A DNA stretch of 64,000 nt from Enterococcus mundtii (GCF_013394305.1 NZ_AP019810.1:1867501-1931500), one strand, 5' to 3'; positions 1 through 8,635 are shown, counted from the first letter of the stretch. Notes: generated by a model not told the origin, from the sequence alone. Numbers and translations are program-made.

Positions 1-735
1 GATTTTACGAAAGTCAGTGCTTCTGCGTTAGAAAGTTTCTCTAAAGTCTATTCGATTTTTTCAGTTCCTTACTTGTTCAATGATGAGCAACATTTCTTCA
101 ATGTCATGGAGAACGAAGAGATCATGCCACCCATTTATCAATCAACGACAGATTTAGGTTTTTCTGGTCTCACCTATTATGATTCAGGGCAACGTAGTTT
201 TTATATGGTCGATGGCCCGATCCACACACCGGATGATCTAAAAGGGAAAAAAATCCGCGTGATGCAAAGTGAAACGGCCATTAGAATGGTGGAACTACTA
301 GGTGGATCACCTGTGCCGATGGGCAGTGACGAAGTATATACTTCGCTACAGTCAAACTTGATCAACGGATCAGAGAACAATGAATTTGTTTTGTATACAG
401 CCGGGCATGGTGGTGTAGCCAAGTATTATTCCTATGATGAGCATACACGAGTACCGGATATCATCATCATGAACGATGCGATCAAAGAACGTTTGACTGC
501 TGAGCAACAACAAGCAATCGAAGAAGCGGCGAAAGCATCAACGATTTTTGAAATCGAAGCATTCGCTCAAGCAATCGAAGAAGAAAAAAGAGTGGCAACG
601 GAAGAATATGGCGTCCAGTTCAATGAAGTGGACAATACGCCATTTCGTGAAGCAGTCGCACCGTTGCATGACGAATTCAAAAATCATCCGGATTTTCAGA
701 CGCTTTACCGAATGATCCAAGAAGAAGGGGTGTAA
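1..735 (+). CDS. TRAP transporter solute-binding protein DctP family (5' end cut by window)
   Basis: This is the C-terminal part of the extracytoplasmic substrate-binding subunit of a tripartite ATP-independent periplasmic transporter. The frame is open from base 1, so the gene starts upstream; 244 residues are present of about 330 usual. Visible DctP features are the stretch around TPDDLKGKKIRV, followed by VELLGGSPVPMGSDEVYTSL, the segment that frames the conserved carboxylate-binding site in this family. The stop lies 3 bp before dctQ, so the P, Q and M subunits are one operon. In a Gram-positive this subunit would be membrane-anchored outside the cell. The substrate is inferred to be an acidic sugar (uronate or a derivative), because kduI, kduD, kdgK and KDPG aldolase follow. 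Confidence 0.93.
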   Translation, partial: DFTKVSASALESFSKVYSIFSVPYLFNDEQHFFNVMENEEIMPPIYQSTTDLGFSGLTYYDSGQRSFYMVDGPIHTPDDLKGKKIRVMQSETAIRMVELLGGSPVPMGSDEVYTSLQSNLINGSENNEFVLYTAGHGGVAKYYSYDEHTRVPDIIIMNDAIKERLTAEQQQAIEEAAKASTIFEIEAFAQAIEEEKRVATEEYGVQFNEVDNTPFREAVAPLHDEFKNHPDFQTLYRMIQEEGV

Positions 736-738
736 TCG

Positions 739-1218
739 ATGAAAAAAGGAATCAGTCGGCTGTTAGAATTTCTAGGAGCATGTCTGTTGATCGGTATGAT
801 CATCATTGTCTTGTGGCAAGTATTCTCGCGAACGATTTTGGGTAATCCAAATACTGTAACAGAAGAATTAGTGCGTTTTGGATTAGTCTGGTTTGCGATG
901 CTATCTTCCGCTTATGTAGTGGGTCAAAAAGGGCACTTAGCAGTTACACTGTTAAGTGAGAAACTGACTGGTAAGAAAGCGAATGTATTGGAGATCGTCG
1001 TTCAGTGTCTTTTTCTGGCTTTTGCAATCACGATCATGGTTTATGGTGGTTGGAATGCTGTGACATTGACGATGGGGCAAATTTCCCCTTCATTAGGGAT
1101 TCCGATGGGCTATGTCTATTTATCGGTGCCGGTCTCAGGTGTTTTGATCATTATCTACAGTTTGATCAATTTGATTGAAGCAATGAATAGGAAGTCTGTC
1201 GTTCAGGAAAAGGGATAG
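739..1218 (+). CDS. TRAP transporter small permease, DctQ family
   Basis: A 159-residue membrane protein with four hydrophobic segments (roughly residues 10-30, 47-65, 88-110 and 128-148), the size and topology of the DctQ/TRAP small permease that pairs with DctM. The motif NPNTVTEELVRFGLVWFAML, following the first helix, is typical of the family. It begins 3 bp after the DctP stop and ends 10 bp before the DctM ATG, so expression is tightly coupled. Function is known from the family only: it helps couple the ion gradient to solute uptake with the large subunit. Confidence 0.92.
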   Translation: MKKGISRLLEFLGACLLIGMIIIVLWQVFSRTILGNPNTVTEELVRFGLVWFAMLSSAYVVGQKGHLAVTLLSEKLTGKKANVLEIVVQCLFLAFAITIMVYGGWNAVTLTMGQISPSLGIPMGYVYLSVPVSGVLIIIYSLINLIEAMNRKSVVQEKG

Positions 1219-1228
1219 GAGGAATTTG

Positions 1229-2524
1229 ATGGCTTTAGAAGCAGGTGCAATTTTATTTTTTGTTTTTGTCTTTTTATTGATTGTTGGAATGCCCATTGCA
1301 ATCAGTATCGCTTTTTCATCGATGCTCACGTTGTTATTAGTGATTCCCTTTGATGTCGCAGCGTTTAGTTCTGCGCAAAAAATGGTCGGGAGTATCAATA
1401 GTTTCTCATTGATTGCCATTCCATTTTTCGTTTTTTCAGGAATCATTATGAACCATGGTGGGATTGCTAAAAAATTAGTTGATTTTGCTATGTTGTTTGT
1501 TGGTCGGATCCCTGGGTCTTTGGCCCATACGAATGTTTTAGGAAACGCATTGTTCGGCTCAATCTCCAGTTCGGCGATTGCTACTTCGACAGCGATTGGG
1601 GGCGTGCTGATTCCGCAACAAGTCGAAGAAGGGTACGATCGTAAATTTGCGACAGCAGTCAATATTGCTTCGGCACCTACAGGGATGGTGATCCCACCAA
1701 GTACAGCATTTATCATGTATTCTTTAGTTGCCGGAGGCGCTTCGATCTCAGCTCTATTTATGGGTGGCTATTTAGTGGGAGCTTTGTGGTCGTTAGGAAT
1801 CATGCTCGTTGCATTTGTAGTGGCGAAGAAAAATAAATATCCGACAGTACCAAAAGGACAAGGGAAGCAAGTCGGAAAAGTGTTAAAAGAAGCAATCCCA
1901 AGTTTAGCTTTGATCGTTATCATCATTGGTGGTATTTTAACAGGATTCTTCACAGCTATCGAAGCATCTGCGATTGCGGTATTGTATTCTTTATTGATCT
2001 CCATGTTCTTCTACAAGACAGTGAAACTACAAGATATACCAAAGATGTTGGTACAATCCGTGGCGATGTCGGGAACGATCATGTTTTTATTAGCGACGTC
2101 TTCCATGATGTCATTCGCTATGGCATTTACTGGGATACCTCAAGCAATCAGCAGTCTGATCATTGGAGTCACTGATAATCGCTTCATTATTTTATTATTG
2201 ATCAATATCATTTTGTTACTTGTTGGGATGTTTATGGATGTCGCGCCAGCGATTTTGATTTTTACGCCGATTTTCTTGCCGATCGCGACAAGTGTTGGTG
2301 TCGATCCAGTCCACTATGGCTTATTTTCGATCATGAATCTTTGTGTCGGTTCCATTACCCCACCAGTAGGTACCGGACTATATGTAGGAGCGAGTGTTGG
2401 TGGAGTTAAAGCAGAAGCAATGTTGAAGCCGCTGTTACCATTTTACGGTGTCATATTAACAGTTTTATTGTTGATTACGTATTTCCCCAAAATCGTGATG
2501 TGGTTACCGGATCTATTAGGATAA
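1229..2524 (+). CDS. TRAP transporter large permease, DctM family
   Basis: A 431-residue polytopic protein with about 12 hydrophobic helices, the ion-coupled translocation subunit of the TRAP system. Recognisable family segments are GSISSSAIATSTAIGG near residue 112, the ASAPTGMVIPPSTAFI stretch near 150, and NLCVGSITPPVGTGLYVGAS near the C-terminus, all hallmarks of DctM. The ATG at 1229 is preceded by AGGAGG with good spacing; the in-frame TTG one codon earlier is not needed. It lies in the operon with dctP and dctQ, and the next gene starts about 10 bp downstream. Length matches the family (about 430). Confidence 0.95.
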   Translation: MALEAGAILFFVFVFLLIVGMPIAISIAFSSMLTLLLVIPFDVAAFSSAQKMVGSINSFSLIAIPFFVFSGIIMNHGGIAKKLVDFAMLFVGRIPGSLAHTNVLGNALFGSISSSAIATSTAIGGVLIPQQVEEGYDRKFATAVNIASAPTGMVIPPSTAFIMYSLVAGGASISALFMGGYLVGALWSLGIMLVAFVVAKKNKYPTVPKGQGKQVGKVLKEAIPSLALIVIIIGGILTGFFTAIEASAIAVLYSLLISMFFYKTVKLQDIPKMLVQSVAMSGTIMFLLATSSMMSFAMAFTGIPQAISSLIIGVTDNRFIILLLINIILLLVGMFMDVAPAILIFTPIFLPIATSVGVDPVHYGLFSIMNLCVGSITPPVGTGLYVGASVGGVKAEAMLKPLLPFYGVILTVLLLITYFPKIVMWLPDLLG

Positions 2525-2534
2525 AGGAGAAACC

Positions 2535-3377
2535 ATGATGAAATTAAACCTAGTCGCCAGAGGGCATGACTTGAGCCATGTACAAACCGTGGATGATTTA
2601 GCAAAAAAAGTGACTCAACAAAAAATTTCTACGCTACAATTGGCATTAAGTCGTTCATTTCCTACACTTCCATCAGATGGACAAGCCATCAATGCTGGAA
2701 TGGGGCAATATATGAAAAATATTCTCGCAAAAGAAGGCATAAGTGTCGGTATCTTAAGCTGTTATATCAACATGATCCATCCTGATCTATTTGTTCGTGA
2801 AACGGTGCTTCGTCAATTTGAAAGATATCTCCAATATGCTGCAAGCTTCGGGGCGACGATGGTCGCAACCGAGACGGGGAGCGTGAGTGAAGCAGGTTAT
2901 ACAGAGAAGAACTTTTCGGAGGAGGCCTTTTCACAAATCGTTGAAGCGATTCGCCAGTTAGTGCGAGCTGGCGAAAAATATCGAATGATGGTCGGTATCG
3001 AACCAGGGTTGAATCATCCTTTGTATTCGCTTGATCGCGTAGCAGAGTTAATTGAAACAATCGATTCGGATTATCTGGGTATCATTTTAGATCCAACGAA
3101 TTTGATCACTGCAGAAAATCATCACCAACAAGTTGGATTAGTTGAAGAAGCCTTTGAACGTTTTGGAGAAAAAATTTGCGGATTACATCTAAAAGACTAC
3201 CTCGTTTCTGATGAAGGGAAGATTATCCCGGCTGATTTAGGTACGGGACTGATTGATTACGAAGCCATCGTAACAATCGCGCAGGAGCATCGTCCGTATC
3301 TTTATATCGTTTTAGAAGAAACAAAAGACGATGCGCTAAAGCACGCTGTCTCGATACTGAGTCACGTTACTGGATAA
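2535..3377 (+). CDS. Sugar phosphate isomerase/epimerase-like TIM barrel protein
   Basis: A 280-residue protein of the AP endonuclease 2/xylose isomerase-like TIM barrel superfamily. Likely divalent-metal ligands sit in the usual order: Glu in MVGIEPG, Asp in IILDPTNLI, His in GLHLKDY and Glu in IVLEET near the C-terminus. Such proteins isomerise or epimerise ketoses, inosose or tagaturonate-type compounds; the exact substrate cannot be read from sequence. It follows dctM by 10 bp with a strong AAAGGAG site, so it is cotranscribed with the transporter and probably acts on the imported acid sugar before the KDG pathway. Initiation could be at either of two adjacent ATGs (2535 or 2538). Confidence 0.8.
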   Translation: MMKLNLVARGHDLSHVQTVDDLAKKVTQQKISTLQLALSRSFPTLPSDGQAINAGMGQYMKNILAKEGISVGILSCYINMIHPDLFVRETVLRQFERYLQYAASFGATMVATETGSVSEAGYTEKNFSEEAFSQIVEAIRQLVRAGEKYRMMVGIEPGLNHPLYSLDRVAELIETIDSDYLGIILDPTNLITAENHHQQVGLVEEAFERFGEKICGLHLKDYLVSDEGKIIPADLGTGLIDYEAIVTIAQEHRPYLYIVLEETKDDALKHAVSILSHVTG

Positions 3378-3434
3378 GAAAACGCAGGAATGTGCATTTG
3401 CTCATTATTGAGCAATGCGAAAGGGGAGATAGGC

Positions 3435-4346
3435 ATGGAGAAAAAACACATCAATGGAAAAGAAGTCAATACGATGATTTCTGATCAATATGAGATTTAT
3501 CACGTGAAAGATATCGTTAGTCAAAATAAAACGGTCTATCATCATCATGATTTCTATGAGATCCATGCCACTTTGGAAGGAGAAGCCATTTTTTATTTAG
3601 ATGGTCGTCAGTTTACGATCCAATCAGGAAATGTTTTATTGATCCATTCAAGAGATCTGCATCGGATCGTTCGTCAATCAACTGATGTATTCGAGCGTGT
3701 CTACATGTTTATCACCCCTGCATTCTTAGAGAGTCGTTCCACCAAGTGGTCCAATCTATCCGCCTGTTTTTGGCCGATTGGTGAACGCCGAAGCCGGATA
3801 TTACATATTGAACCACAAGTACTAAAAGAAAAACTTTCTTTTATCGACCAAACGTTGGATCGAAAAGATTATGGTGCAGATATTCGTTATGAACAAGCGC
3901 TAGTCGAATATTTGATTTTTCTCAACCGTATGGTACAGATCGAAGAACATATTTCGGAAGAAAATTTCACTGTACCAAATGAACGGTTAGAAAAAATGCT
4001 CCAATTTGTCGCAGAGAATTTGAGTGAACCCCTCTCACTCAAACAAATGGAAAAAGAATTTTTCATCAGTAAATATCACGTGACTCGCGAATTCAAAAAA
4101 CATACTGGTTTTACCTTTCATCAATACGTGATGAAGAAAAAACTACTTTATTCAAAACAACTATTAAGAGAGTACGGCAACTCAAGTTCCGTTTATAGTA
4201 AATGTGGTTTCGCTTCTTATCCTCACTATTTACGCGCATTCAAAACCGAATTTGGCGTAACTCCCAAAGAATTTTTGAAAAAAGATCTGGCAGGAGCGTT
4301 TGTTCATTATACGCATTATGAAGAAGAAAACAAAGATCCCTTTTAA
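3435..4346 (+). CDS. AraC-family transcriptional regulator with N-terminal cupin
   Basis: A 303-residue regulator. The N-terminal half has a cupin-type sensor fold (HHHDFYEIHATLEGEA near residue 35, then a glycine-rich turn and LLIHSRDLH). The C-terminal 100 residues carry two helix-turn-helices of the AraC/XylS type, with LSLKQMEKEFFISKYHVTREFKK as the first and SSSVYSKCGFASYPHYLRAFK as the second, ending in GVTPKEF. The start at 3435 was chosen because a clear AAGGGGAGA precedes it; the frame is open upstream to 3390, but no comparable site is present there. It lies between the transporter genes and the IclR gene and probably responds to the imported sugar acid. This control role is inferred from position. 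Confidence 0.88.
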   Translation: MEKKHINGKEVNTMISDQYEIYHVKDIVSQNKTVYHHHDFYEIHATLEGEAIFYLDGRQFTIQSGNVLLIHSRDLHRIVRQSTDVFERVYMFITPAFLESRSTKWSNLSACFWPIGERRSRILHIEPQVLKEKLSFIDQTLDRKDYGADIRYEQALVEYLIFLNRMVQIEEHISEENFTVPNERLEKMLQFVAENLSEPLSLKQMEKEFFISKYHVTREFKKHTGFTFHQYVMKKKLLYSKQLLREYGNSSSVYSKCGFASYPHYLRAFKTEFGVTPKEFLKKDLAGAFVHYTHYEEENKDPF

Positions 4347-4363
4347 ATTATCGTTCTTTCCGA

Positions 4364-4384
4364 TATAATTTCCTATATAGAAAT
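4364..4384 (+). promoter_or_regulatory. -10 box overlapped by ATTTC-N7-GAAAT operator candidate (iclR promoter)
   Basis: A TATAAT box at 4364-4369 runs into the inverted repeat ATTTC-CTATATA-GAAAT (4368-4384), 13 bp before the IclR gene start. The same layout, with the same 7-bp spacer length, recurs at 5222-5242 in front of the KDPG aldolase gene. This suggests one repressor, most simply the IclR protein itself, controls both. The binding is inferred; the two matching sequences are seen. Confidence 0.55.
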
Positions 4385-4397
4385 AGGAGAGTGGAAT

Positions 4398-5159
4398 ATG
4401 GAAAATAAAAAACCTTATGGGACCGTTTTAATCAAAGCTTCGCATATTTTAGATTATCTAGCAGAGCATCCAGATGCTTCATTACAAGAAATTGCAAAAG
4501 GTATCGACATGACGTCATCTACTGCATTAAAAATTTTAGATACGTTATCCATGATTGGTTATGTAAATAAAAATCAAGAAAAAAATTATCGTTTAGGTGG
4601 GAAACTGGTCCGATATGCAAACAAAAATATCGATCAAATCGATCTAGTTGAACGTACTTTGCCATTTTTGGAAAAACTACAACAAACAATTGATGAAACC
4701 ATTCATCTAGGTATTTTAGACAACAACGAGATTCTCTATGTCAATAAGTTGGACCCTAAAAATCAAACGATCCGTATGTCTTCAAAAATCGGTATCACGA
4801 GACCTTTATATAGTTCAGCAATGGGGAAAGCCGTCTTGGCGCATTTTACGGAAGAGCAATATCAACAGTATATCGAACAATGTCCTCTGGTCCCCTTCAC
4901 TGAATATACAATTACCAATTCTTTAAAACTAAAAAAAGAGATCCAGCAAGTTAAACAAACAAAAATCGCCTTCGATGATGAAGAAGTCGAAAAAGACATT
5001 TTTTGCATCGGTACCTCTTTAGTTCATGAGAACCAGGTGGTTGGAGCGTTTAGTGTCAGTATGCCGAAATACCGATTAAGTGAAGAAAGCAAGGCTCAAA
5101 TCATTCAAACGATCCTGCAAACGAAAGAAGAAATCGAAAAAACTTTTGAAAAAAGCTAA
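4398..5159 (+). CDS. IclR-family regulator, probable KdgR-like repressor
   Basis: A 253-residue protein. Residues 9-65 form the winged helix-turn-helix of IclR regulators (KASHILDYLAEHPDASLQEI, then STALKILDTLSMIGYV). The remainder is the GAF-like effector-binding domain with IHLGILDNNEILYVNKLD, PLYSSAMGKAVLA and GTSLVHENQVVGAFSVS. Length is typical of IclR/KdgR (about 250). It sits directly before the KDPG aldolase-kdgK-kduI-kduD operon, and its own promoter and the operon promoter share an inverted repeat. It is therefore the likely ketodeoxygluconate-responsive repressor of the locus. The effector identity is an inference from gene context and known KdgR proteins. Confidence 0.9.
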   Translation: MENKKPYGTVLIKASHILDYLAEHPDASLQEIAKGIDMTSSTALKILDTLSMIGYVNKNQEKNYRLGGKLVRYANKNIDQIDLVERTLPFLEKLQQTIDETIHLGILDNNEILYVNKLDPKNQTIRMSSKIGITRPLYSSAMGKAVLAHFTEEQYQQYIEQCPLVPFTEYTITNSLKLKKEIQQVKQTKIAFDDEEVEKDIFCIGTSLVHENQVVGAFSVSMPKYRLSEESKAQIIQTILQTKEEIEKTFEKS

Positions 5160-5221
5160 AAAGCGTTTGCGTTTTTTTATTCCTGCCGTATAATGAAGAT
5201 GTAAATTTCTTTATTGTAAAC

Positions 5222-5242
5222 TATAATTTCCAAATAAGAAAT
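5222..5242 (+). promoter_or_regulatory. -10 box overlapped by ATTTC-N7-GAAAT operator candidate (KDPG aldolase operon)
   Basis: TATAAT at 5222-5227 overlaps the inverted repeat ATTTC-CAAATAA-GAAAT at 5226-5242. Both the TATAATTTCC block and the repeat spacing match the element at 4364-4384. A repressor bound here would block RNA polymerase at the -10 box. Because transcription would start near 5234, the ATG at 5241 is an unlikely start for the downstream gene. Confidence 0.55.
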
Positions 5243-5252
5243 GGGTGGGAAG

Positions 5253-5897
5253 ATGAAAAAAATGGATATCTTATCTCGTTTGAAACAAGCGGGAGTTATT
5301 GCAGTCGTACGAGGAGCAACAAATGAAGAAGCACTGAATGCTTGTCACGCGATTATCAAAGGCGGACTAACTGGCATTGAGTTGACTTTCACCGTGCCAC
5401 AAGCAGATCGAGTAATTAAAGAACTAGTAGAAACCTACAAAGACCAACAGGATGTGGTGATCGGTGCAGGGACAGTGTTGGATGCTATTACTGCGCGTTT
5501 AGCGATTTTAGCAGGTGCTGAGTATATCGTCAGCCCCTGTTTTGATCAGGAAACCGCAGAACTATGCAATTTATACCAAATCCCTTATTTACCAGGATGT
5601 ATGACGATCGATGAAATCAAAACAGCGCTAAAAAGTGGCGTAGACATCGTCAAACTATTTCCTGGAAGTGCTTTCGGTCCAAGTATCATCTCTGCATTCA
5701 AAGCGCCGATGCCCCATGTCAATATCATGCCTACTGGTGGGGTCAGTTTAGAAAACATGCAAGAATGGTTTGAGGCAGGCGTGATCACTGTTGGTGTTGG
5801 TGGGAACTTGTTGGCTCCAGCAGCTCATGGAGATTTTGAGGAAGTGACAAAAGTCGCACAACAATATGCGGCAAAAATGAAAGAAATTACGAGGTAA
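5253..5897 (+). CDS. 2-dehydro-3-deoxy-phosphogluconate (KDPG) aldolase
   Basis: A 214-residue class I aldolase that splits 2-keto-3-deoxy-6-phosphogluconate into pyruvate and glyceraldehyde-3-phosphate, the last step of this uronate pathway. Diagnostic segments are the catalytic Glu in GLTGIELTFTVP, the GAGTVLD turn, the phosphate/substrate region SPCFD, the Schiff-base Lys in SGVDIVKLFPGS and the terminal MPTGGVS. Length matches the Eda/KdgA family (about 210). The ATG at 5253 is preferred over 5241, because 5241 overlaps the operator and lies only a few bases from the probable transcription start. It is 6 bp ahead of kdgK in a four-gene operon. Confidence 0.93.
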   Translation: MKKMDILSRLKQAGVIAVVRGATNEEALNACHAIIKGGLTGIELTFTVPQADRVIKELVETYKDQQDVVIGAGTVLDAITARLAILAGAEYIVSPCFDQETAELCNLYQIPYLPGCMTIDEIKTALKSGVDIVKLFPGSAFGPSIISAFKAPMPHVNIMPTGGVSLENMQEWFEAGVITVGVGGNLLAPAAHGDFEEVTKVAQQYAAKMKEITR

Positions 5898-5903
5898 CCG
5901 CTG

Positions 5904-6911
5904 ATGGGAAGAGTCGTGACACTCGGAGAAATCATGCTACGCTTGTCGACAGAACAGGGACAACGGTTACAAGACAGTGATCATTTTTGCGCGCATTATG
6001 GCGGTGGGGAAGCGAATGTCGCGATCTCATTAGCAAATTATGGACATATGGTTTCGTTCATGTCAAAAGTCCCAGAACATTCACTGGGTCTGGCAGTCGA
6101 AAAACACTTACGAAGCTATGGGGTAGATACTAGCCTACTGCTGAAAGGCGGCCCTCGGCTTGGCACATATTATATGGAAACAGGGATCGGTGAACGTGCG
6201 GCTTCAGTCATTTATGATCGTGCTGGTTCTAGTTTCGCGGTGATGGATCGCTTGGAATGGTCACTAGAGGATTGTTTTAAGGGAGTCGATCTATTCCATG
6301 TTTCAGGAATCACACCGGCATTATCAGAAAATTGGCGATGGCTGACAAAAGAACTTATGGAAGCAGCCAAACAAGCAGGTTGTCAAATCAGTTTTGATAT
6401 CAATTATCGGGGCAAGCTGTGGACACAACAAGAAGCGGGTAAAGTGTTAGAACAATTATTACCACTCGTTGATATTTGTTCAGCGGGTGAGATGGATGCG
6501 CTTTATTTGTTAGGGATAGCAAAAGCACCTGAAACGACAGTAAATCCACTTATTTATTATTACGAAAAAATGCAAGAAAGATTTCCCAACATCCAAACGT
6601 TTTACTCAACCAAACGTACGGTGCATTCAGCGAGTGAAAATGATCTACAAGGTACCTTGTGGATGAAGGATAGCTATTTCGAATCGCCGCTTCATCAAGT
6701 CACTTCGATCGTTGATCGTGTGGGTGGAGGAGATGCGTTTGCTGGGGGATTGCTTCATGGAATTTTAGAAGAGATGCAACCACAAGCAATTATTGATTTT
6801 GCGACAGCAGCCTCTGCGTTGAAACACACGATTCATGGAGATTGCAACCAATTCAATCAAGCAGAAGTTGCTAGTTTTATCACTAGCGGTTCTGGAAAAA
6901 TCATTCGATAA
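5904..6911 (+). CDS. kdgK: 2-keto-3-deoxygluconate kinase, PfkB family
   Basis: A 335-residue sugar kinase that phosphorylates KDG to KDPG using ATP in the cytoplasm. N-terminal VTLGEIMLRLS and YGGGEANVAISLANYG (residues 4-45) are the PfkB substrate-binding start. The C-terminal signature VDRVGGGDAFAGGLLHGI contains the catalytic Asp and the anion hole. It follows the aldolase by 6 bp and precedes kduI by 16 bp, consistent with the DKI to KDG to KDPG order of the pathway. The PfkB assignment is certain; the KDG specificity comes from the operon. Confidence 0.9.
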   Translation: MGRVVTLGEIMLRLSTEQGQRLQDSDHFCAHYGGGEANVAISLANYGHMVSFMSKVPEHSLGLAVEKHLRSYGVDTSLLLKGGPRLGTYYMETGIGERAASVIYDRAGSSFAVMDRLEWSLEDCFKGVDLFHVSGITPALSENWRWLTKELMEAAKQAGCQISFDINYRGKLWTQQEAGKVLEQLLPLVDICSAGEMDALYLLGIAKAPETTVNPLIYYYEKMQERFPNIQTFYSTKRTVHSASENDLQGTLWMKDSYFESPLHQVTSIVDRVGGGDAFAGGLLHGILEEMQPQAIIDFATAASALKHTIHGDCNQFNQAEVASFITSGSGKIIR

Positions 6912-6927
6912 AGGAGAGTCTATCAAC

Positions 6928-7770
6928 ATGCAAGAAATGGAAACACGTTATACACATAGCCCAGAGGATATCCGTCATTATTCAACAGAACAATTGAGAA
7001 ATGAATTTTTGGTAGAGAAAGTATTTGTTCCAGGGAAAATCAGTCTTACTTATACGCACAATGATCGTATGATCTTCGGCGGTGTAACACCAACAACTCA
7101 TCCATTAGAAATCAAACTAGATAAAGAACTAGGTGTTACTTATTTCCTAGAACGTCGCGAGCTTGGTGTGATCAACATCGGCGGACTCGGATTCATTGAA
7201 ATCGACGGTGAAAAAGAAGAAATGAAGAAACAAGATGGGTATTACATCGGTAAAGAAACGGAGCATGTAGTTTTCTCCTCGGTAGATCCAGAAAACCCTG
7301 CAAAATTTTACATCAGTTCTGTGCCAGCACATCACAAATATCCAAATGTAAAAATCAGCATCGATCAAGTGAAACCCATGGAAACAGGCGAAGGCGTCAC
7401 ATTGAATGAGCGCAAAATCTACCAATATATCCATCCAAACGTTTGTGAAAGCTGTCAATTACAGATGGGTTATACCATTTTAGAACCGGGTAGTTCATGG
7501 AACACGATGCCTTGTCATACACATGAACGTCGCATGGAAGCTTATGTTTACTTTGATTATGCAAATGAAGATACACGTGTGTTCCATATGATGGGTAAAC
7601 CAGATGAAACCAAACATTTAGTCGTAGATAATGAACGAGCCGTGATTTCGCCAAGTTGGTCGATCCACTCAGGTGTTGGCACAAGCAATTATTCGTTTAT
7701 CTGGGCAATGTGTGGTGAAAATATCACCTATACAGATATGGATATGGTATCAATGGATCAATTGAAATAG
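6928..7770 (+). CDS. kduI: 5-dehydro-4-deoxy-D-glucuronate isomerase
   Basis: A 280-residue cupin-type isomerase converting 4-deoxy-5-keto-uronate to 2,5-diketo-3-deoxygluconate, as in pectin or glycosaminoglycan catabolism. The metal site is visible as CHTHERRMEAYVYFD around residue 195-210, with the His-x-His and following Glu. Total length equals E. coli KduI (278). The start at 6928 is supported by AAAGGAG 12 bp upstream; the longer open frame reaching back into kdgK is not supported. It forms an operon with kdgK and kduD. The presence of KduI implies that an unsaturated uronate, produced elsewhere by a lyase or unsaturated hexuronidase, feeds this route. Confidence 0.95.
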   Translation: MQEMETRYTHSPEDIRHYSTEQLRNEFLVEKVFVPGKISLTYTHNDRMIFGGVTPTTHPLEIKLDKELGVTYFLERRELGVINIGGLGFIEIDGEKEEMKKQDGYYIGKETEHVVFSSVDPENPAKFYISSVPAHHKYPNVKISIDQVKPMETGEGVTLNERKIYQYIHPNVCESCQLQMGYTILEPGSSWNTMPCHTHERRMEAYVYFDYANEDTRVFHMMGKPDETKHLVVDNERAVISPSWSIHSGVGTSNYSFIWAMCGENITYTDMDMVSMDQLK

Positions 7771-7785
7771 GAAAGGAAGATAAAA

Positions 7786-8589
7786 ATGTCATTCAATATG
7801 GATATGTTTCGCTTAGACAATAAAGTCGCTTTAATCACCGGTGCGGTATACGGAATCGGTTTTGAGATTGCTCGCTCATTAGCAGAAGCTGGAGCAACGA
7901 TCGTCTTCAATAATTTAACTCAGGAATCAGTAGATGAAGGGATTGCCAACTACAAAGAAATTGGCATTGAAGCAAAAGGCTATGTTTGTGATGTGACGGA
8001 TGAGTCAGCAGTACAAGCAATGGTCAAACAAATCAAATCAGAAGTTGGTCCAATCGATATTTTGGTCAACAATGCAGGCATCATCAAACGTACACCAATG
8101 ATCGAAATGGATGTGGCGGATTTCCGTCAAGTCATCGACGTAGACTTGAACGCACCATTTATCATGTCGAAAGCAGTCATCCCAGATATGATTGAAAAAG
8201 GTGGTGGGAAAATCATCAATATTTGTTCAATGATGAGTGAACTTGGCCGTGAGACAGTAAGTGCCTATGCTGCTGCTAAAGGCGGATTAAAAATGTTGAC
8301 GAAAAACATTGCTTCAGAATATGGTCAGTACAACATTCAATGTAATGGGATCGGACCTGGCTATATCGCGACGTCGCAAACAGCGCCATTAAGAGAAACA
8401 CAAGAAAACGGGGAGCGTCATCCATTTGACCAATTTATCGTTGGCCGTACACCAGCCGCTCGTTGGGGTGATCCAATCGACTTAGCTGGACCATCTGTCT
8501 TCTTAGCATCAAGTGCGTCTGATTTTGTTAACGGACATATCTTGTATGTAGATGGCGGTATCTTAGCTTATATCGGAAAACAACCATAA
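7786..8589 (+). CDS. kduD: 2-dehydro-3-deoxy-D-gluconate 5-dehydrogenase (SDR family)
   Basis: A 267-residue short-chain dehydrogenase/reductase that reduces 2,5-diketo-3-deoxygluconate to KDG with NAD(P)H. The Rossmann start is ALITGAVYGIGFEIA (TGxxxGIG), the structural motif is LVNNAGI, and the catalytic residues are Ser in ICSMMSELG and Tyr/Lys in SAYAAAKGG. Length is the usual one for KduD with a slight C-terminal extension (DGGILAYIGKQP). It is the last gene of the KDG operon, and a strong hairpin terminator begins 10 bp after the stop. Confidence 0.95.
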   Translation: MSFNMDMFRLDNKVALITGAVYGIGFEIARSLAEAGATIVFNNLTQESVDEGIANYKEIGIEAKGYVCDVTDESAVQAMVKQIKSEVGPIDILVNNAGIIKRTPMIEMDVADFRQVIDVDLNAPFIMSKAVIPDMIEKGGGKIINICSMMSELGRETVSAYAAAKGGLKMLTKNIASEYGQYNIQCNGIGPGYIATSQTAPLRETQENGERHPFDQFIVGRTPAARWGDPIDLAGPSVFLASSASDFVNGHILYVDGGILAYIGKQP

Positions 8590-8599
8590 TAAACAAAGA

Positions 8600-8635
8600 A
8601 TGACGAGTGCATCGTATGCACTCGTCATTTTTATT
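8600..8635 (+). terminator. Rho-independent terminator after kduD
   Basis: Perfect 13-bp stem ATGACGAGTGCAT (8600-8612) and its complement (8616-8628), with loop CGT, followed by a T-rich run. It separates kduD from the convergent mevalonate operon, whose last gene ends at 8631 inside this structure. Confidence 0.9.

Noticed and set aside
1135-1716. 193-codon open frame antisense to dctM
   Set aside because: It lies wholly opposite a clear membrane protein gene, has no ribosome binding site and no recognisable domain; open antisense frames are common opposite hydrophobic coding regions.
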